Source: RUG13615 sp040307715
GTDB lineage: Bacteria; Bacillota; Clostridia; Peptostreptococcales; Anaerovoracaceae
Assembly: GCA_040307715.1 (NCBI GenBank)
Contig: JAWRJC010000061.1
Span: 1-7,980 of the forward strand
Direction of reading: 5' to 3'
Length of the DNA stretch: 7,980 nucleotides
Shown piece after piece: positions 6,313 through 7,980 of the stretch. The position numbers and the translations under genes are program-made. The first letter of the stretch is position 1. Every line of letters starts with the position of its first letter. The notes below the pieces were generated by a model. The model worked only from the letters and a program-made list of their open reading frames with translations. It searched no databases and was not told where the DNA came from.

Positions 6313-7460
6313 GAAAAGAACTCGATCTCACACAGCGGGAAGACCGTCTCGCACCATATGTCAAACCACTCCTCAAAGCGTTCGTCTTCGGGGAGTTTTC
6401 AGATGCGTTCCTCGCTCGGGACAGTTTCCCGGCGGGACTGGCCCCCATCATGCGCGGCGTACCCGTGCCGCTGCAGCAGGGCGACCTCGTGGACTTTGCC
6501 GGCAGCAAAGGACTTGCGCCGGACAAGATCTGCGAGAACATGATCCGGGTCATGGCCTGCGATCCGCAGTTCGCCTATGTGCCGCAGTACCGGCGCTATA
6601 TCGCTTCGATGTTTCACGGCGGCCGCATGCAGCAGTCGTTGCTTGGCATGTGCCAGAAGGAACTGGAAGAAGAAAAGTATGAGCATGCGCTGCTCCACGC
6701 ACGCGGGGCGCTGCTGCTGGCGTACAGTGCTGCGGAAGCGAATACCGGGGCGGAGGATCCGGAACAGCTGGACCGCGAACTGCGCGACGCGGCGTTCGCG
6801 TACGCGCTCGTGACCCGCGCGATGTACGAACAGGAAGAGGGCGAGGATACCGAGTATGTCGGCCGCTGCAAGGCAGAGTCGATGGAATTCCTCGAGATCA
6901 TGACGGTGGATTGGCCGGACTTTGCGCCGGCGCACTACTACCTCGGCTATGCGTATGCCAACATGGGGCTGTACCGGAAAGCGCAGCTTGCGTGGCAGGA
7001 GTATCTGGAATTGGCAGAGGCGGAGATCGAGGCGGTGCAGACAACCGCTGAAACAGATGAGAAGAACGGTGCAGCAGCGCCGCTTGAAGAAGTCAGGGAG
7101 ATCCGCGGCCGCCTCGAAGAGATCGCCGAACCGGTGGTCATCGAGGAGGGCATCAACGACGCGCAGGCGGCGCGCTACGACAGTGCGATCCGCAAACTGG
7201 AACCGTTCCTCGCCGGCAAGTTCAGCGAGTGGTGGCCGCTGCACTATTTCCTCGGTATTTCGTACGTGGACACCGGCAGCACGGAGAAAGCGCTGGAGCA
7301 GTTCAAGGCGGTCCTGCGGCTCAACCCGTCGCACATCGCCACATTGGAGGAACTGGCATCGCTGTACACAGCGCTGGGGGACACCGTAAATGCGGAGAAG
7401 TTCCAACGCAAGGCAGCGATCGTCAAGATGGGGATCGACGAGGAATCGAAACTGAATTGA
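6309..7460 (+). CDS. TPR-repeat protein of unknown function
   Basis: A 383-residue cytosolic protein (no signal peptide or membrane segment). The start is the ATG at 6309, overlapping the radical SAM stop (ATGA). The frame is open further upstream, to 5637, but only as an out-of-frame shadow of the radical SAM gene. Residues 1 to about 200 are an alpha-helical-looking region that I do not recognise, with acidic clusters. TPR-like helix pairs are visible at about 206-236 (HYYLGYAYANMGLYRKAQLAW...), 312-341 (HYFLGISYVDTGSTEKALEQ... ending LNPS) and 343-373 (ATLEELASLYTALGDTVNAEKF). A charged, Ala/Glu-rich linker (about 236-280) separates the first from the other two. TPRs are protein-docking modules, so a scaffold or partner role for the radical SAM enzyme is possible. 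No ribosome binding site of note precedes it, so translation is probably coupled to the upstream gene. No enzymatic motif seen. Confidence 0.88.
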   Translation: MRKELDLTQREDRLAPYVKPLLKAFVFGEFSDAFLARDSFPAGLAPIMRGVPVPLQQGDLVDFAGSKGLAPDKICENMIRVMACDPQFAYVPQYRRYIASMFHGGRMQQSLLGMCQKELEEEKYEHALLHARGALLLAYSAAEANTGAEDPEQLDRELRDAAFAYALVTRAMYEQEEGEDTEYVGRCKAESMEFLEIMTVDWPDFAPAHYYLGYAYANMGLYRKAQLAWQEYLELAEAEIEAVQTTAETDEKNGAAAPLEEVREIRGRLEEIAEPVVIEEGINDAQAARYDSAIRKLEPFLAGKFSEWWPLHYFLGISYVDTGSTEKALEQFKAVLRLNPSHIATLEELASLYTALGDTVNAEKFQRKAAIVKMGIDEESKLN

Positions 7461-7461
7461 T

Positions 7462-7493
7462 CGGAGCAGATATTAAAATGATCTGCGATTCCG
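7462..7493 (+). other. Hairpin just after the TPR gene, without T-run
   Basis: GCAGAT (7466-7471) pairs with ATCTGC (7481-7486) across a 9-base A/T-rich loop. CGGA (7462-7465) can add four pairs with TCCG (7490-7493) after a 3-base bulge. No T-run follows on either strand, so it is not a standard terminator. It may be an RNA end-stabilising structure or chance. Confidence 0.35.
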
Positions 7494-7504
7494 TGAAAAA
7501 GTGA

Positions 7505-7533
7505 TTGACTCCGGTCTGCATATCCCTTATAAT
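7505..7533 (+). promoter_or_regulatory. Strong promoter of the tRNA cluster
   Basis: TTGACT (7505-7510) and TATAAT (7528-7533) with the ideal 17-base spacer, about 35 bases before the first tRNA. It is the best sigma-70/sigma-A match in the window and fits a highly expressed stable-RNA unit. Transcription should start near 7540. Confidence 0.9.
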
Positions 7534-7568
7534 ACGTATTGCGCGTAAGCAAGAGCGAACGCTGGTGC

Positions 7569-7643
7569 GCCTCGATAGCTCAATGGCAGAGCAACCGGCT
7601 GTTAACCGGTAGGTTGTAGGTTCGAGCCCTACTCGGGGCGCCA
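7569..7643 (+). tRNA. tRNA-Asn (GUU)
   Basis: Full cloverleaf: acceptor GCCTCGA/TCGGGGC, D-stem GCTC/GAGC, anticodon stem ACCGG/CCGGT with loop CTGTTAA and anticodon GTT at 7601-7603, T-arm GTAGG-TTCGAGC-CCTAC, discriminator G and encoded CCA (7641-7643). Anticodon GUU reads AAC and AAU. Confidence 0.96.
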
Positions 7644-7695
7644 ATCATTAACTCGGCGCCGTGGCGACCACGCCGGCCGCCCAGTGGCAAAGTTT
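7644..7695 (+). other. GC-rich spacer between tRNA-Asn and tRNA-Leu
   Basis: A 52-base spacer with small inverted repeats: CGTGG-CGA-CCACG, and GGCAAA-G-TTTGCC (7686-7698), which overlaps the 5' end of tRNA-Leu. They may serve as processing structures; no T-run, so not a terminator. Confidence 0.4.
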
Positions 7696-7782
7696 GCCGG
7701 AGTGGCGGAATTGGCAGACGCGCCGGACTTAAAATCCGGTGGGGGAAACCTCGTACCGGTTCGAGCCCGGTCTTCGGCACCA
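7696..7782 (+). tRNA. tRNA-Leu (UAA)
   Basis: An 87-base class II tRNA with a long variable arm (GGGGGAAACCTCGT). Acceptor GCCGGAG/CTTCGGC has one G:T pair. The anticodon stem is CCGGA/TCCGG with loop CTTAAAA and anticodon TAA at 7730-7732. T-arm ACCGG-TTCGAGC-CCGGT, discriminator A and encoded CCA (7780-7782). Confidence 0.96.
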
Positions 7783-7792
7783 AATTCAATAT

Positions 7793-7868
7793 CGCGGGGT
7801 GGAGCAGTTGGTAGCTCGTCGGGCTCATAACCCGGAGGCCGTAGGTTCGAATCCTGCCCCCGCAACCA
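7793..7868 (+). tRNA. Initiator tRNA-fMet (CAU)
   Basis: A 76-base tRNA with anticodon CAT at 7826-7828. Two marks identify the bacterial initiator rather than the elongator. First, the acceptor stem CGCGGGG/CCCCGCA leaves C1 (7793) opposite A72 (7864) unpaired, the formylation determinant. Second, the anticodon stem TCGGG/CCCGG has three consecutive G:C pairs next to the loop, needed for P-site entry. The T-arm is GTAGG-TTCGAAT-CCTGC, discriminator A, and CCA is encoded (7866-7868). Confidence 0.95.
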
Positions 7869-7876
7869 AGACGACT

Positions 7877-7907
7877 AAGCTCCCGAGAATGATCGGGAGC
7901 TTTTTTT
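7877..7907 (+). terminator. Strong rho-independent terminator of the tRNA cluster
   Basis: Perfect 10-bp stem AAGCTCCCGA (7877-7886) with TCGGGAGCTT (7893-7902), a 6-base loop GAATGA, and seven Ts (7901-7907). It starts 8 bases after the CCA of tRNA-fMet. Confidence 0.95.
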
Positions 7908-7932
7908 CGCAGCAGACGGCTTAGGAAACAGC

Positions 7933-7938
7933 AGGAGG
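7933..7938 (+). promoter_or_regulatory. Ribosome binding site AGGAGG of the partial last gene
   Basis: Perfect Shine-Dalgarno hexamer 9 bases before the TTG at 7948. It is the main reason for calling a gene start there. Confidence 0.6.
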
Positions 7939-7947
7939 CTGAAAGAA

Positions 7948-7980
7948 TTGGGTAAAGGCAATAAAAAAAGTAGTATCGGC
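7948..7980 (+). CDS. Start of an unidentified gene (TTG start), truncated by window end
   Basis: Eleven open codons from TTG, reading MGKGNKKSSIG, follow a consensus AGGAGG. No ATG or GTG fits that spacing in the right place, so a TTG start is the best reading. The short lysine-rich start gives no hint of function. No separate promoter is evident between the tRNA terminator and this gene. Confidence is limited because so little of the frame is visible. Confidence 0.55.
   Translation, partial: MGKGNKKSSIG

Noticed and set aside
6399..7406. 335-codon open frame on the - strand opposite the TPR gene
   Set aside because: Same codon-aligned shadow effect as above; no family resemblance.
7739..7924. 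Short ORFs on both strands across the tRNA cluster
   Set aside because: They read through complete tRNA genes and the terminator; these are typical false ORFs.
1..7980. CRISPR array, insertion sequence, prophage or attachment site near the tRNAs
   Set aside because: No spaced direct repeats, transposase or integrase frames, or duplicated tRNA 3' ends were seen in the window. The region beyond 7980 is not visible.

Overview
The window looks like a stretch of chromosome from an anaerobic, probably Bacillota (Firmicutes) bacterium. Supporting signs are strong AGGAG-type ribosome binding sites, very tight gene packing with ATGA stop/start overlaps, a TudS/DUF523 protein next to argS, and a tRNA cluster whose genes encode the CCA end. 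This placement is inferred from gene style and family resemblance; no species is claimed. All genes found lie on the + strand.

Region 1 (1-1621) is the end of an operon: the C-terminal 200 residues of an M20-type amidohydrolase, a 93-residue three-helix membrane protein that resembles SemiSWEET/PQ-loop transporters, and an Asp/Glu-racemase-like protein. Both junctions are 4-base ATGA overlaps, so the three are probably translated together. A plausible joint role is handling of an N-acylated or modified amino acid (uptake or export, deacylation, racemisation), but the substrate is unknown. This part is visibly less GC-rich than the rest. A hairpin terminator follows near 1747-1771.

Region 2 (about 1830-3040) is a single-gene unit: promoter, strong ribosome binding site, a multi-spanning acyltransferase-3 family membrane protein, and a perfect 9-bp hairpin terminator.

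Region 3 (about 3036-7460) is a four-gene operon: a DUF523 protein (the family of the Fe-S thiouracil desulfidase TudS), arginyl-tRNA synthetase (argS), a radical SAM enzyme with a CX4CX2C cluster motif, and a TPR protein. Gaps are 27 bases, 3 bases and a 4-base overlap. The promoter -10 box is a consensus TATAAT. The only clear housekeeping function is argS; the other three are conserved-type proteins whose substrates cannot be read from the sequence.

Region 4 (7505-7907) is a compact tRNA transcription unit with a near-consensus promoter (TTGACT, 17 bases, TATAAT), then tRNA-Asn(GUU), tRNA-Leu(UAA), an initiator tRNA-fMet(CAU) recognisable by its C1xA72 mismatch and three G:C anticodon-stem pairs, and a strong terminator. 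A new gene with a TTG start begins at 7948 and runs off the window.

I did not find CRISPR arrays, insertion sequences, integrases, phage genes or a defence system. The most interesting leads are the SemiSWEET-like protein inside the amidohydrolase/racemase operon and the uncharacterised radical SAM-TPR pair fused to the argS operon.
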